Source: Bacillus mojavensis RO-H-1 = KCTC 3706 (GTDB lineage: Bacteria; Bacillota; Bacilli; Bacillales; Bacillaceae). Taken from it: a stretch of 64,000 bases of DNA. Within the stretch, counting starts at the first letter, position 1. Every line of letters starts with the position of its first letter. Below the pieces are notes generated by a model. It was given only the letters and a program-made list of their open reading frames with translations. It had not been told where the DNA came from and did no database searches. This document shows, one piece after another, positions 37,081 to 46,092 of the stretch. The DNA lies in contig NZ_JH600286.1 in assembly GCF_000245335.1 (NCBI RefSeq), forward strand, positions 310,001 to 374,000. Direction: 5' to 3'. The position numbers and the translations under genes are program-made.

Positions 37081-38058
37081 ATGATAGAATTGTTTGTCAT
37101 TAAAGATACAGAATGGCTTGAGCTGGTAGCGGAAAGCGTATCGCTGGAGGGGCACCGCTTTCAGGCGCCGCGCTCCATAGAAGCGACCATCGTCATCAAA
37201 CAGGGCGACCAAACGTATTACAGCGTCACAGAAGGAGATACCGTCTTGTTTAAGTGGAAGGGAAAAGAGCTTTTCCGCGGGACCGTCTTCGCCCGAACGC
37301 CTGATGAACATACGCTTGCCTTCAGTGCTTACGATATGCTGCAATATCTGGTCAAAAATCAGGATGTGTACGTGTTTTCCAACCAGCGTGCTGACCAGAT
37401 GATCAGGAGGATTGCCAATGATTTTCAGATACCGACAGCCTCGATTGCGAACACAGGCCATACGATCAAAAGCCTTGTCATTAAAAATGATACGACCCTG
37501 TATGACATCATCTTAAAAGCGTTGAAACAGACGAAAAGCCAGACAGGACGGAATTATCAGCTGTATTCGGAAAAAGGAAAGCTCGGCCTGCGCGCTTGGC
37601 CAGATCCGGCAGAGGTATGGGTGCTGGAAACCGGAGTCAATATTACGGGCTACCAATACAGCACCTCTATAAACGACACGGCAACACGGGTGGTGCTCCG
37701 TCGGCAGAAGGACAATAAGACGTATAAAGCGTCTGCGAAGGACAGTTCAGGCTTAAACAAATACGGCGTGCTTCAATATACGGAGACTGTAACAGACGAA
37801 ATTAACCAGGCGCAGCTTCAGCAGAGAGCTGACGTACGCCTTGCCGAAAAAAAGGGCGTAAAAAAAGAACTGAAAAATATTCAGGCAGTCGGCATTCCAG
37901 AAGTGCAGAGCGGCTTGCCTGTTTATATTTCCATTCCGGAGGCCGGGATTAAGAAAACCTACTGGGTAGATACAGATCGGCACGAGTTTAAAGGAACGAA
38001 ACATACGATGACCATTGATGTAGTCGAAAAGAATACGATGCCGGAAGGGGTTTCCTGA
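37081..38058 (+). CDS. xkdQ: XkdQ, baseplate hub protein
   Basis: 325 residues, YqbQ/XkdQ family, resembling gpD/gp27-like hub proteins that join tube and spike. ATG 37081 gives the better distance from AGGTG; ATG 37078 is adjacent. The beta-rich core includes KGKELFRGTVFARTPDEHTL. It abuts xkdR by one base overlap. Confidence 0.88.
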   Translation: MIELFVIKDTEWLELVAESVSLEGHRFQAPRSIEATIVIKQGDQTYYSVTEGDTVLFKWKGKELFRGTVFARTPDEHTLAFSAYDMLQYLVKNQDVYVFSNQRADQMIRRIANDFQIPTASIANTGHTIKSLVIKNDTTLYDIILKALKQTKSQTGRNYQLYSEKGKLGLRAWPDPAEVWVLETGVNITGYQYSTSINDTATRVVLRRQKDNKTYKASAKDSSGLNKYGVLQYTETVTDEINQAQLQQRADVRLAEKKGVKKELKNIQAVGIPEVQSGLPVYISIPEAGIKKTYWVDTDRHEFKGTKHTMTIDVVEKNTMPEGVS

Positions 38059-38324
38059 TGAGATTGAGTGAAGCCATTAAACATTTGGCCGTCGGTGCGG
38101 TTGATGCTGAATCTCCGGTGGAGCTGCTCCCCGCTGAGGTGGTTTCGGTTTCTCCTGTTGAAATCAAATTAAAAGAAAACAGCAAACTGATCATACCGGC
38201 TGACGCCCTCATCATCCCAAAACGGATGCAGTCGGGAGGAGACGATGCACTCGAGCCGGGGGATCGCGTCATGACCGCGGCTCTGACTGGCGGGCAATCG
38301 TTTTTTATTTTAGATAAAGTATAG
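38058..38324 (+). CDS. xkdR: XkdR, baseplate component (DUF2577)
   Basis: 88 residues. A small beta-rich protein of the XkdR/YqbR family: OB-like strands with ALEPGDRVMTAAL near the C-terminus. It takes the place of a spike or its adapter between hub and gp25-like gene. Its exact role is unknown. A weak hairpin follows. Confidence 0.85.
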   Translation: MRLSEAIKHLAVGAVDAESPVELLPAEVVSVSPVEIKLKENSKLIIPADALIIPKRMQSGGDDALEPGDRVMTAALTGGQSFFILDKV

Positions 38325-38327
38325 ACA

Positions 38328-38356
38328 AACCGCTTCGGCATGAAGGGGTTTTTATT
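38328..38356 (+). terminator. Weak terminator-like hairpin between xkdR and xkdS
   Basis: AACCgCTTC and GAAGgGGTT pair with one internal mismatch and are followed by TTTATTT. It would reduce rather than stop readthrough. Confidence 0.55.
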
Positions 38357-38381
38357 TAGCTTGTAAAAAGGAGTGGGCATC

Positions 38382-38807
38382 ATGGCCCTGACACCAGAAG
38401 TGGAGTTTGAGGATATCGAAGATGACAGCGAAGTCATTGAAACCTCTAAAACATACAAAATAGATTTTGAAAACGGAAGAATTACAAATGAGCTGATTAC
38501 CGGGCTTGAAGCGATCAGACAGTTTGTGTATATCGCCTTACAAACTGAACGATACGCGTATTCAGTTTACAGCCATAATGTCGGAAATGAGCTGCAGGAC
38601 GTGCTTACAGATCATGAGACGACTGATGCCTACAAAAAAATGGAGATTCCAAGGCTCATAGAAGAGGCACTTGTTTATGATGACCGGATTTCCGCTGTAA
38701 CAGATTTTGAGATAGAAAAACAAGGCGATGCGTTTCATGTTTCCTTTGTAGTCGAGACAGATGAAGGATCGCTTGAGATTGAGGAGGTGATTGACGCAGA
38801 TGTTTGA
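38382..38807 (+). CDS. xkdS: XkdS, baseplate wedge (gp25/DUF2634-like)
   Basis: 141 residues from ATG 38382, with AAAAGGAGTG upstream; GTG 38373 is inside that site. DUF2634 proteins are the gp25-like lysozyme-fold wedge of simple contractile tails. Conserved [20 protein letters not shown] is present. It overlaps xkdT. Confidence 0.88.
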   Translation: MALTPEVEFEDIEDDSEVIETSKTYKIDFENGRITNELITGLEAIRQFVYIALQTERYAYSVYSHNVGNELQDVLTDHETTDAYKKMEIPRLIEEALVYDDRISAVTDFEIEKQGDAFHVSFVVETDEGSLEIEEVIDADV

Positions 38808-39846
38808 AAATCAGACCTTTGAAGAGATAATGGAGCGTATGCTGAACAGCATCTCCGTAGATATTGACACGAGAGAAGGCAGCGTTATTTATAACGCATT
38901 AGCCCCGGCGGCAGCCGAGCTTGCGAAGTCGTATATATGGCTGGACACCGTGCTCGAGCTTGTGTTTTCTGATACCGCGCAAGGAGAGTTTTTGGACCGG
39001 CGCGCTGCGGAAGCGGGGATTGAACGGACAGCTGCCACAAAGGCAGTGAGAGCAGGAGAGTTCACAGCTGGTGTCAGAATTCCTGAAGGCTCCCGCTTCT
39101 ACGTGGATAATCTTTATTTTCAATATACAGGAGACGGGACGCTAGTCTGTGAAACGCCGGGAGAAGCAGGAAACGCCAATCTGACCGGACGCAATTTGTT
39201 GTCACTGGATACTATCCCGGGATTGGAAAAAGCGATTGTCAAAGAAATTCTAATTCCCGGGCGTGAAGAAGAAGGAGACGATAGTTTAAGAGAACGGTAT
39301 TTTACGAGGGTTCGTCGCGAGGCTGTCAGCGCTAACAAAATGCATTACAAAGAATGGGCTGAAGAAGTGGACGGAGTAGGGAAGGCGAAGATCTTTCCGC
39401 TTTGGAACGGAGACGGGACGGTTAAAATTGTCGTCACGAATGCCAACCTTGAGCCGGCTTCTGAAATCTTAATTCAAAAAGTGAAAGACTATATTGACCC
39501 TGAGCCCGGTCAGGGCGAGGGGCAGGCGCCAATCGGAGCCGTTGTCACAGTGGAAAGCGCGGTCTGGAAGGAAGTTGAGATTTCTGCCGAGGTGCTGCCT
39601 GAGATCAATCACTCAATTGATGAAGTGAAGTCAGAAATTGAGAAGGGCGTTTTAAATCTCTTTAAGAAAATGGCGTTCGAAGACAATGTCATCCGCCTTT
39701 CTCAAATTAATAATATCGTCTATAATTCGCCGTCTGTCAGTGATTATTCCAATATTAAAATCAACGGCACTTCCGAAAATTTAGTGCTGAGCGACGTAGA
39801 AATTCCTAAGCTTGGGCAGGTGAAGATCATTGAGCAAACAAGATGA
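38800..39846 (+). CDS. xkdT: XkdT, baseplate J-like wedge protein
   Basis: 348 residues, Baseplate_J family (P2 gpJ, T4 gp6-like). ATG 38800 overlaps the xkdS end; GAGGAGGTG lies upstream. Conserved [21 protein letters not shown]-type stretch and [17 protein letters not shown] element. It overlaps xkdU by 17 bases, consistent with coupled wedge assembly. Confidence 0.92.
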   Translation: MFENQTFEEIMERMLNSISVDIDTREGSVIYNALAPAAAELAKSYIWLDTVLELVFSDTAQGEFLDRRAAEAGIERTAATKAVRAGEFTAGVRIPEGSRFYVDNLYFQYTGDGTLVCETPGEAGNANLTGRNLLSLDTIPGLEKAIVKEILIPGREEEGDDSLRERYFTRVRREAVSANKMHYKEWAEEVDGVGKAKIFPLWNGDGTVKIVVTNANLEPASEILIQKVKDYIDPEPGQGEGQAPIGAVVTVESAVWKEVEISAEVLPEINHSIDEVKSEIEKGVLNLFKKMAFEDNVIRLSQINNIVYNSPSVSDYSNIKINGTSENLVLSDVEIPKLGQVKIIEQTR

Positions 39847-40408
39847 CATGACAGCCTATCTGCCTCCGTTTCTCACCAGCCTTAAAGAAATGTCGGAGCT
39901 GCTGAAAGCGGAAGCGCCTGAGTTTGAACAACAAAATAACAGCATATTTGATCTGACAGACCAGTTATTTGTGCCAACAGCAACATGGGGGCTCAGCCGC
40001 TGGGAAAAGATTTTAAACGTGCCGCGGGAATCGGGAGACACCGATGAAATCAGACGATTGAGGCTCATTTCAAAAATGTCGAACATTCCGCCAATCACAT
40101 ACCGGGCCATTGAGCAAGCGGTGAATCGTTTCTTAAAAAACCCGTCGGCACAAGTCCGCCTGCTGCCCGGTGAATACCGCTTTAATGTAGACATCAATAT
40201 TGATGATCTCCAGCACATGAATGAGCTGATCGAAGCATTGGAAAATATGAAGCCGGCACATCTGGCGTATACGCTCAGAGGCGGATTAAATGAGACGCTC
40301 CAAATAAAGGACACAGTCATCCTGAATCACCGAAGATACCGAACAGCCAGTGAGCTGAAGGTCGGTTATTCTGTCACCCTTAACAATAATGAGGTGGTCT
40401 TAACTTGA
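39830..40408 (+). CDS. xkdU: XkdU, tail protein (P2 gpI/YmfQ-like)
   Basis: 192 residues, DUF2313/YmfQ family. These proteins attach fibres to the baseplate. TTG 39830 follows AGGTGAAG. The typical [13 protein letters not shown] and [17 protein letters not shown] elements are present. It overlaps the next small gene by four bases (TTGA). Confidence 0.88.
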   Translation: MSKQDDMTAYLPPFLTSLKEMSELLKAEAPEFEQQNNSIFDLTDQLFVPTATWGLSRWEKILNVPRESGDTDEIRRLRLISKMSNIPPITYRAIEQAVNRFLKNPSAQVRLLPGEYRFNVDINIDDLQHMNELIEALENMKPAHLAYTLRGGLNETLQIKDTVILNHRRYRTASELKVGYSVTLNNNEVVLT

Positions 40409-40677
40409 TTTCAACCATATACAGAGAACGCACAGCTGCCGATCTGAAAAGCAGGATTCATCACGTGCTGCTTAACGGCCAAGAAACAGAAATAGTGGAG
40501 CTCACCATTGACGGTGCAAAAGTGACTGTTCTGACAAAACGTGAGGAAGATATTAAACATATCGAAACGGTACAAATTTTTGACGAACTGGGCAATGTCA
40601 TTACAGAAAGAAAAACAGACCTGGACGTCAGCGAAAACAGAACACTTGATTTCAGATTTACCTTTGAGGTGGTGTAA
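40405..40677 (+). CDS. Small 90-residue protein between xkdU and xkdV
   Basis: TTG 40405 overlaps the xkdU stop; GAGGTGG is upstream. The product is beta-rich and acidic with no recognised enzyme motif. Tight coupling on both sides (two bases to xkdV) and a place between baseplate and fibre genes suggest a fibre adapter. The name is left blank because the strain 168 counterpart is uncertain. Confidence 0.75.
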   Translation: MISTIYRERTAADLKSRIHHVLLNGQETEIVELTIDGAKVTVLTKREEDIKHIETVQIFDELGNVITERKTDLDVSENRTLDFRFTFEVV

Positions 40678-40679
40678 AC

Positions 40680-42773
40680 ATGGCATACGAAGAAAAAACA
40701 GACTGGCTTCCGGACGATCCCATTAACGAAGATGACGTCAACCGCTGGGAAAAAGGCATAAAAGACGCCCACACAGACCTGGCCGCCCACAAAAACGACA
40801 TGAACAACCCCCACAACACAACAAAGGCGCAAGTCGGGCTGGGGAATGTGGATAATGTACAGCAGGCGGCGAAGAAGGATTTTGACAAGCATATTTCAGA
40901 TGAAACCATACACATTTCATCTAGTGAGAGGACAAAGTGGAACAACGCACAATTAACTAAGTTAACTGATGAAAAAGGAAAATATCTAGCAAGCATCCAA
41001 AATGGTCTGGATTTTCATAAAATTGTGGAAGAATTGGATCAAACCTTTTTCTTTTATACTGATAAGACTGGGATCAATACCCCACCGTTTGCCACTAGAG
41101 GATTGTATATTGGCTACAAATCTTATGGAGAAGCTTTGGCAATGGATTATGAAGGAGGTACATGGCGAAAAACCCTGAATGATTCCGGCTGGACTGATTG
41201 GGTTCAATTAGAAACTTCAGAAGGCGCTCAATTTAAGGTGAGGAGCCATGAAGAAAAAACTGAAATACATGTAAATAAAAGCGATAAAGACAAATGGAAT
41301 TCGGGACAGTTATTTAAAGTAACTGCCGATAACGGGACACAAAAGATTAACCTGTCATCTGGATCTTTTTATGATTCGCTCAAAGATGTTGGGACTGTTA
41401 CTTTCTATGGAACAAACGCGGTCACAGATAACCCGTCAGACACAAGTCTTCGAGGTATGCAATTGGTCGGTCAGCTAGGAATAGGCATTGGATATGCTGT
41501 GGATGTGAGAGGTAACGCTTGGTGGTTTTTCTATAACGCTAACGATAGTGCGATCAATTGGTATCAAATTGAGTCTACCACGGGGGCACAGTCAAAGATA
41601 GATGGACATGCCAATAAAGCAGATATCCATGTAACAAAATCTGATAAAGACAAATGGAATAATGCACAACTATATAAATTAACTGATACTCAGGGCTGCC
41701 GGACTAAAATCCCAGATGGGACTGACTTATTAACGTTGCCATCTGGCTTTTATTATGCCTTAGGGAATGTCATAATAAACAACCCTGTTTCAGGAGATGG
41801 ATCATGGTATAACTATGATGTAATTGAAACAGGGGGTGGCGGGCGAAAAACCATTTTTGCATCTAGAAGTTACGATGGAATCTTTTGGATGGCAACGATT
41901 CATACAGATGGCGTGTTTAAAGGATGGAATAAGATCGAGACTGAGGTAAGTGCTCAAACCAAAGCAGATAAAGCTTTGGCTGATGCTAAAAACTATGTTG
42001 ACACAAATTATACAAACCAAAAGTTAACCATTCTTACAGGCTCTAATGCAATACAAGACGCAAGAACTGGAGGGAATGAATATCCTCCGGGGTTAACACT
42101 AATGGATATTGGCCAAGGAAATACAACAGGTTATCCGCTAGGCTATGGAATTGTGAAAAATGAAAAATATAGTAATTATCGTTTTACACAATATTTTTAT
42201 GGCACAGGTAATGAAACAAGTGTATATGCAAATAGTACCGGTACTTGGATACGTCACTGGTGGTCTGGTTCAGGATGGACTCCTTGGGAAAAAATCTCTG
42301 GTTTCGGGCATATGATTGCAAAAACAACAGGTAAACAAGCGCTGAATAAAGGGGAACAAAATAAAATATTATTTAAAAATGTATTGAAGGATAGCAATAA
42401 CCTGTATGATCCATCGAACAGTAGATTTGTAGCAAGTCACGCTGGTATGTATTTGGTTAATGCCAGCTTATATTTTCAAAATACATTACAGTATTCCAAT
42501 TTTGAGTTGTATACGTATGTGAATGGTTCGCAATATAAATTAATGAATCAGTTTAGAACGCCAGCTCCTAAAGATAATAGTGATTCAAAAGAATTTTATG
42601 TAACTGTTACAGGATCGGTTGCGGTATCGCTTAATGCGGGTGATTATGTTGAAATCTACGTTTATGTAGGGTATACAGGTACAGAAACTCGTTATATTGT
42701 TGATGATACGTCCATTAGTAAAAATTACTTTGATATCCTAGAACTCGGAGGCCGAAATTTCCCTACACTATAG
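40680..42773 (+). CDS. xkdV: XkdV, tail fibre (receptor-binding) protein
   Basis: 697 residues. A conserved N-terminal baseplate-binding part (to about residue 80, with DAHTDLAAHKNDMNNPHN) is followed by three modules about 120 residues apart, each with an IHxxxSDKxKWNxxQL-type segment (Trp at 87, 206 and 326). Pyocin-knob-like GW..W..IE pieces occur in between. The C-terminal ~150 residues look like a C1q/TNF-type jelly roll. From about 40920 to 42770 the DNA is visibly richer in A+T than neighbouring genes, as expected for an exchanged host-range module. Confidence 0.88.
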   Translation: MAYEEKTDWLPDDPINEDDVNRWEKGIKDAHTDLAAHKNDMNNPHNTTKAQVGLGNVDNVQQAAKKDFDKHISDETIHISSSERTKWNNAQLTKLTDEKGKYLASIQNGLDFHKIVEELDQTFFFYTDKTGINTPPFATRGLYIGYKSYGEALAMDYEGGTWRKTLNDSGWTDWVQLETSEGAQFKVRSHEEKTEIHVNKSDKDKWNSGQLFKVTADNGTQKINLSSGSFYDSLKDVGTVTFYGTNAVTDNPSDTSLRGMQLVGQLGIGIGYAVDVRGNAWWFFYNANDSAINWYQIESTTGAQSKIDGHANKADIHVTKSDKDKWNNAQLYKLTDTQGCRTKIPDGTDLLTLPSGFYYALGNVIINNPVSGDGSWYNYDVIETGGGGRKTIFASRSYDGIFWMATIHTDGVFKGWNKIETEVSAQTKADKALADAKNYVDTNYTNQKLTILTGSNAIQDARTGGNEYPPGLTLMDIGQGNTTGYPLGYGIVKNEKYSNYRFTQYFYGTGNETSVYANSTGTWIRHWWSGSGWTPWEKISGFGHMIAKTTGKQALNKGEQNKILFKNVLKDSNNLYDPSNSRFVASHAGMYLVNASLYFQNTLQYSNFELYTYVNGSQYKLMNQFRTPAPKDNSDSKEFYVTVTGSVAVSLNAGDYVEIYVYVGYTGTETRYIVDDTSISKNYFDILELGGRNFPTL

Positions 42774-42783
42774 GAGGTGCAAA

Positions 42784-43113
42784 ATGATATTATACGACGC
42801 AATCATGTACAAATACCCTGACGCTGTGCCAAGAAAGGATTTCGAGCTGCGGAATGACGGAAATGGTTCCTACATTGAAAAATGGAACCTGCGCACCCCG
42901 ATCCCAACACAAAAAGAACTCGAATCCTGGTGGGAAGAGCTGCAAAAAAACCCGCCGTACGAGCCGCCTGATCAGGTGGAGGTACTTGCTCAGGAATTGT
43001 CGCAGGAAAAGCTGGCACGCAAGCAGCTTGAAGAGCTGAACAAAACGTTGGGGAGCGAGCTGTCAGATATAAAGCTTTCATTATTATCTTTGAAAGGAGA
43101 GAGTGCTGAATGA
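42784..43113 (+). CDS. xkdW: XkdW, fibre-associated protein
   Basis: 109 residues, XkdW family. The N-terminal half carries MYKYPDAVPRKDFELRNDG and the C-terminal half is a coiled-coil-like helix rich in Gln, Glu and Leu. It follows the fibre gene as a probable fibre chaperone or attached component. ATG 42784 follows AGGAGGTG. It overlaps xkdX (ATGA). Confidence 0.85.
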   Translation: MILYDAIMYKYPDAVPRKDFELRNDGNGSYIEKWNLRTPIPTQKELESWWEELQKNPPYEPPDQVEVLAQELSQEKLARKQLEELNKTLGSELSDIKLSLLSLKGESAE

Positions 43114-43274
43114 ATTATTGGGTGCTTGCCTTACATTATGATTGGGCGACGACAGATATGGTGAAGCAGGCCATACAATTCAAAGATTGTTCTAAAGAGG
43201 ATCTGGCAGAAGGCGTGAACAAAAAACTGATCACTGTTGACCAATATGAAGAAATAACCGGTAAAGCCATGTAG
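43110..43274 (+). CDS. xkdX: XkdX, small phage protein
   Basis: 54 residues, XkdX family, a small protein common after fibre genes in Gram-positive contractile phages. It starts MNYWVLALHYDWAT and has the family's helical KxLITxDQYEEITG ending. ATG 43110 overlaps the xkdW stop. The function is unknown. Confidence 0.88.
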   Translation: MNYWVLALHYDWATTDMVKQAIQFKDCSKEDLAEGVNKKLITVDQYEEITGKAM

Positions 43275-43285
43275 GCTTTTTTATT
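43263..43285 (+). terminator. Hairpin overlapping the end of xkdX
   Basis: AAAGCC-atgta-GGCTTT followed by TTTATTTTG. The stem includes the xkdX stop codon. It precedes the lysis module and may lower its expression. Confidence 0.6.
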
Positions 43286-43317
43286 TTGCTCGTTTTTACA
43301 TGAAAAGGAGGATATAA

Positions 43318-44157
43318 ATGGTCAAGTATCAATATGAGTTTCCTCTCGATAAGACTGGAAAAGCTGGAGCTGTGAAGCCGTATAGAGGAGAAAAAACCGA
43401 TTTTGTCACACCTGTTTCGAATCTGTCAGGTGTAGCAGAGATTTTAACAAATGCCGCGTTAAAGGCCACTGAGGCATACAGCCAGCTCGGACAAGACCGG
43501 CTTGGCGCAGTTCTGATTTCGAAAGTAAAGGGCTGTGCGTATGCAGATCGTGAAGGCACGCTCTTTATAGAAGAAAGCGACAATAACAATGTTTGGACAA
43601 CGACGGCAGCTGTCTATGTAGCTGCGGGTGTTCTGACAGCGACTGACTGGGTGTATATCACAAAACGCTATTACCGCTTCCGATATGTGAACGGAAATCT
43701 CCAGCAATCGGAGTTTGTGTTATATCAATCAGTCGGCGCAGGTGAATTGGACGTACGCTTAAATGAAAATCTTCCTTTGCAAATTGATTTGAAGGAAAAT
43801 CAGACAGATGACGGACGGCTGAAAGTGGAGGCCGGCAAAACAATTGATTTTGTTTTTCATGAGAATGCCGAGTCGGCTGGCGAAGGTGCTGCCTTACCCG
43901 TAGAAGGCGCCTCGCATTTACTGGTTGAAGTATTCGGCACAGCGGAAACGAGTGAGGTGAAATTTTTGGGAAAATCTTTGTCAGGACAGAAACTTCCAAT
44001 TAAAGGTGTGAAATCGGATGATGCTTCTGCCGCTTGCAGCACCTTAGGCAAGGATGAGGCTTGGTCCTTTGATATTAAAGGCTTTAAGGAGATCGTGATG
44101 GAGATTGCCAGCATGACCGGCGGGAGCCTATCAATTAAAGGAACCGCGGTCTCTTAA
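43318..44157 (+). CDS. xepA: XepA, PBSX lysis-associated exported protein
   Basis: 279 residues, mostly beta-structured, with no classical signal peptide visible. XepA is known from PBSX as an exported protein needed with the holin/endolysin set. It is the first gene of the lysis module and follows AAAAGGAGGATATAAATG. The C-terminal half contains a jelly-roll-like sequence (ASHLLVEVFGTAETSEVKFLG). Confidence 0.88.
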   Translation: MVKYQYEFPLDKTGKAGAVKPYRGEKTDFVTPVSNLSGVAEILTNAALKATEAYSQLGQDRLGAVLISKVKGCAYADREGTLFIEESDNNNVWTTTAAVYVAAGVLTATDWVYITKRYYRFRYVNGNLQQSEFVLYQSVGAGELDVRLNENLPLQIDLKENQTDDGRLKVEAGKTIDFVFHENAESAGEGAALPVEGASHLLVEVFGTAETSEVKFLGKSLSGQKLPIKGVKSDDASAACSTLGKDEAWSFDIKGFKEIVMEIASMTGGSLSIKGTAVS

Positions 44158-44176
44158 CCATTGCAATTGGCCTCGG

Positions 44177-44198
44177 AAAGGAGGTGATTCATATGTAA
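44177..44198 (+). promoter_or_regulatory. Start-stop element (SD, ATG, TAA) before xhlA
   Basis: AAAGGAGGTGATT (44177-44189), a near-perfect match to the 16S 3' end, is followed at eight-base spacing by ATG TAA (44193-44198). Directly after it comes a second ribosome site, AAAGGAGG, used by xhlA. A ribosome initiating at the ATG would terminate at once and occupy the xhlA start region. Confidence 0.7.
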
Positions 44199-44212
44199 AG
44201 GAGGAGTGAATG

Positions 44213-44482
44213 ATGCAGCAAGACATAGATGTTAATGTCTTTCAGCAGGATTTAGCAGACATAAAAGGTGGACAAAAAGCGCTGGAGCAGAGGGTCTCCG
44301 CATTAGAACGAGTGTCTGACCGGCAAGACCAGCAAATCATGACGCTGAACGAAAAATTGAACAAAATTGAAGAGAACACAACATGGATTAAACGCACCAT
44401 CACAGGTGCCATCATCACAGCAGTATGCACAGGAATCATCGGCGGAGCCATCGCCATTATGTACAACCTGCTGCAGCATTAA
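44213..44482 (+). CDS. xhlA: XhlA, holin-associated membrane protein
   Basis: 89 residues from ATG 44213 (ATG 44210 is adjacent; AAAGGAGG at 44197 fits the second better). A long soluble coiled-coil (about 10-65) precedes one C-terminal membrane helix ([20 protein letters not shown]). The XhlA haemolysin-like family works with XhlB to let the amidase through the membrane. Confidence 0.92.
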   Translation: MQQDIDVNVFQQDLADIKGGQKALEQRVSALERVSDRQDQQIMTLNEKLNKIEENTTWIKRTITGAIITAVCTGIIGGAIAIMYNLLQH

Positions 44483-44493
44483 GGGGGATTATC

Positions 44494-44757
44494 ATGAAAA
44501 CGTATGATAAAGGCACGGTCACTAGGACGGTGCTTCTTTTGCTTGCGCTCATCAACCAGAGCATGCTGATGCTTGGCAAATCACCATTGGATATACAGGA
44601 AGAGCAGGTGAATCAGCTTGCAGATGCTCTGTATTCAGCAGGATCAGTGATCTTCACAATTGGGACAACACTAGCAGCTTGGTTTAAAAACAACTATGTA
44701 ACAGAAAAAGGGAAAAAGCAACGCGACTTGCTAAAGGAAAATAATCTGACGAAATAA
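44494..44757 (+). CDS. xhlB: XhlB, holin
   Basis: 87 residues of the SPP1-type holin family with two membrane segments (about residues 11-27 and 46-66) and a charged Lys-rich tail. ATG 44494 follows AAGGGGGATTATC; the frame from 44425 is inside xhlA. Together with XhlA it permeabilises the membrane for XlyA. Confidence 0.93.
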   Translation: MKTYDKGTVTRTVLLLLALINQSMLMLGKSPLDIQEEQVNQLADALYSAGSVIFTIGTTLAAWFKNNYVTEKGKKQRDLLKENNLTK

Positions 44758-44769
44758 GGAGAGATGAAA

Positions 44770-45663
44770 ATGGTTAACATTATTCAAGACTTTATTCCGG
44801 TCGGTGCCAATAACCGCCCAGGCTACGCGATGACACCTCTTTATATTACCGTACACAATACAGCGAACACGGCAGCAGGCGCCGACGCCCAAGCGCATGC
44901 CCGCTATTTGAAAAACCCTGATACGGCAACAAGCTGGCATTTTACAGTTGATGATACAGAGATTTATCAGCATCTGCCGTTAAATGAAAACGGCTGGCAT
45001 GCAGGAGACGGGAACGGAAGCGGCAACCGGGCTTCTATCGGGATTGAAATTTGTGAAAATGCGGATGGCGACTTTGCAAAAGCAACTGCTAATGCCCAGT
45101 GGCTGATCAAAACATTGATGGCTGAACACGCTATCAGCCTCGCTAACGTGGTGCCTCACAAATTTTGGTCAGGGAAGGAATGCCCTCGCAAACTGTTGGA
45201 TACGTGGGACTCGTTTAAAGCTGGGATTGGCGGTGGCGGCAGCCAAACTTATATCGTGAAACAAGGTGACACACTTACATCCATAGCGAGAGCGTTCGGT
45301 GTCACTGTAGCTCAGCTGCAAGAGTGGAACAATATCGAAGATCCAAATTTCATTCAAGTAGGTCAAGTGTTAATTGTAAGTGCCCCCTCGTCCGCTGTAG
45401 AGCCAGAACTCTATCCGCTCCCTGACGGCATCATTCAACTGACAACACCATATACCTCAGGCGAACACGTCTTTCAGGTGCAACGAGCGCTGGCGGCTCT
45501 CTACTTTTATCCTGATAAAGGTGCTGTGAACAACGGAATTGACGGCGTTTACGGGCCGAAAACTGCGGACGCCGTTGCGCGTTTTCAGTCAGTTAACGGT
45601 CTAACCGCCGATGGTATCTACGGACCTGCGACAAAAGCGAAGATCGCTGCTCAATTAAGCTGA
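44770..45663 (+). CDS. xlyA: XlyA, N-acetylmuramoyl-L-alanine amidase
   Basis: 297 residues: Amidase_2 (about 1-150, His29 in ITVHNTANTAA is a zinc ligand candidate), LysM (about 160-205, YIVKQGDTLTSIA) and PG_binding_1 (about 222-295). This is the main PBSX endolysin. ATG 44770 is placed by AAGGAGAGATG; ATG 44764 is too near. Domain order and sequence closely match xlyB at 13203. Confidence 0.96.
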   Translation: MVNIIQDFIPVGANNRPGYAMTPLYITVHNTANTAAGADAQAHARYLKNPDTATSWHFTVDDTEIYQHLPLNENGWHAGDGNGSGNRASIGIEICENADGDFAKATANAQWLIKTLMAEHAISLANVVPHKFWSGKECPRKLLDTWDSFKAGIGGGGSQTYIVKQGDTLTSIARAFGVTVAQLQEWNNIEDPNFIQVGQVLIVSAPSSAVEPELYPLPDGIIQLTTPYTSGEHVFQVQRALAALYFYPDKGAVNNGIDGVYGPKTADAVARFQSVNGLTADGIYGPATKAKIAAQLS

Positions 45664-45677
45664 TGAAAGAACGTAAA

Positions 45678-45709
45678 AATCCCGGAGTTGCTCCGGGATT
45701 TATTTTTTC
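45678..45709. terminator. Terminator after xlyA, shared with spoIISC
   Basis: AATCCCGGAG-ttg-CTCCGGGATT with T tract TATTTTTT. It ends the late operon and overlaps the 3' end of spoIISC on the other strand. Confidence 0.9.
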
Positions 45710-45837
45710 TTCCTCAATTTTTTTAGAATTCCCGCACTACGCTCCCTCACCCGAAGCGAATACCCGGACAAGCCAAACCTCCCGTAATCAATAACCTTCA
45801 CACGCCGCACCAATTTTTTCACTGTATCACCTGACAT
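45700..45837 (-). CDS. spoIISC: SpoIISC, small antitoxin of the SpoIIS system
   Basis: 45 residues, very basic (ends LKKLRKKK). Length, place after spoIISB and sequence fit SpoIISC, the second small antitoxin that counters SpoIISA. It starts at ATG 45837 after AGAGGATA. It is below the usual size cut-off for gene calling. It ends in the terminator shared with the PBSX late operon, so it marks the prophage boundary. Confidence 0.8.
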   Translation of the reverse strand: MSGDTVKKLVRRVKVIDYGRFGLSGYSLRVRERSAGILKKLRKKK

Positions 45838-45853
45838 TATCCTCTGTTTGTTT

Positions 45854-45862
45854 TATTATATG
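45854..45862 (-). promoter_or_regulatory. Possible sigma-K-type -10 of spoIISC
   Basis: CATATAATA on the minus strand fits CATANNNTA and lies 17 bp upstream of the start codon, but no AC element occurs at the usual distance. I recall a separate sporulation promoter being reported for spoIISC. This is a weak sequence call. Confidence 0.4.
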
Positions 45863-45883
45863 TAGCCCCTTAAGAAAAGGAAT

Positions 45884-45912
45884 AAGGACAAGAGCTGTTT
45901 TCCCTTGTCCTT
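45884..45912 (-). terminator. Hairpin between spoIISB and spoIISC
   Basis: AAGGACAAG and CTTGTCCTT pair on the minus strand with an 11-base loop; the following sequence is ATTCCTTTTC. Probably a partial terminator after spoIISB. Confidence 0.65.
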
Positions 45913-45921
45913 TTAGTGTGA

Positions 45922-46092
45922 TCATGCTTTTTTTCGTTTATACTCATCAATCAGCCGTTCGTTTTCTTTGAAGATTCTTGCTGTGTGGGGACTGACTTGA
46001 TAGCTTGCGACACTGGTGGTTGAACGTTTTTTCAGGATTTTGAATGGTTTCTTTGCCTGTGGATGGCATCCGTTTTGAAACGCGTTTTCCAT
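45922..46092 (-). CDS. spoIISB: SpoIISB, antitoxin
   Basis: 56 residues, basic, the length of strain 168 SpoIISB. It contains KKPFKILKKRSTTSVASY and ends EYKKKA-like (DEYKRKKA). It binds the cytosolic domain of SpoIISA and neutralises it. ATG 46092 overlaps the spoIISA stop by one base (TAATG), giving translational coupling of toxin and antitoxin. Confidence 0.93.
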   Translation of the reverse strand: MENAFQNGCHPQAKKPFKILKKRSTTSVASYQVSPHTARIFKENERLIDEYKRKKA

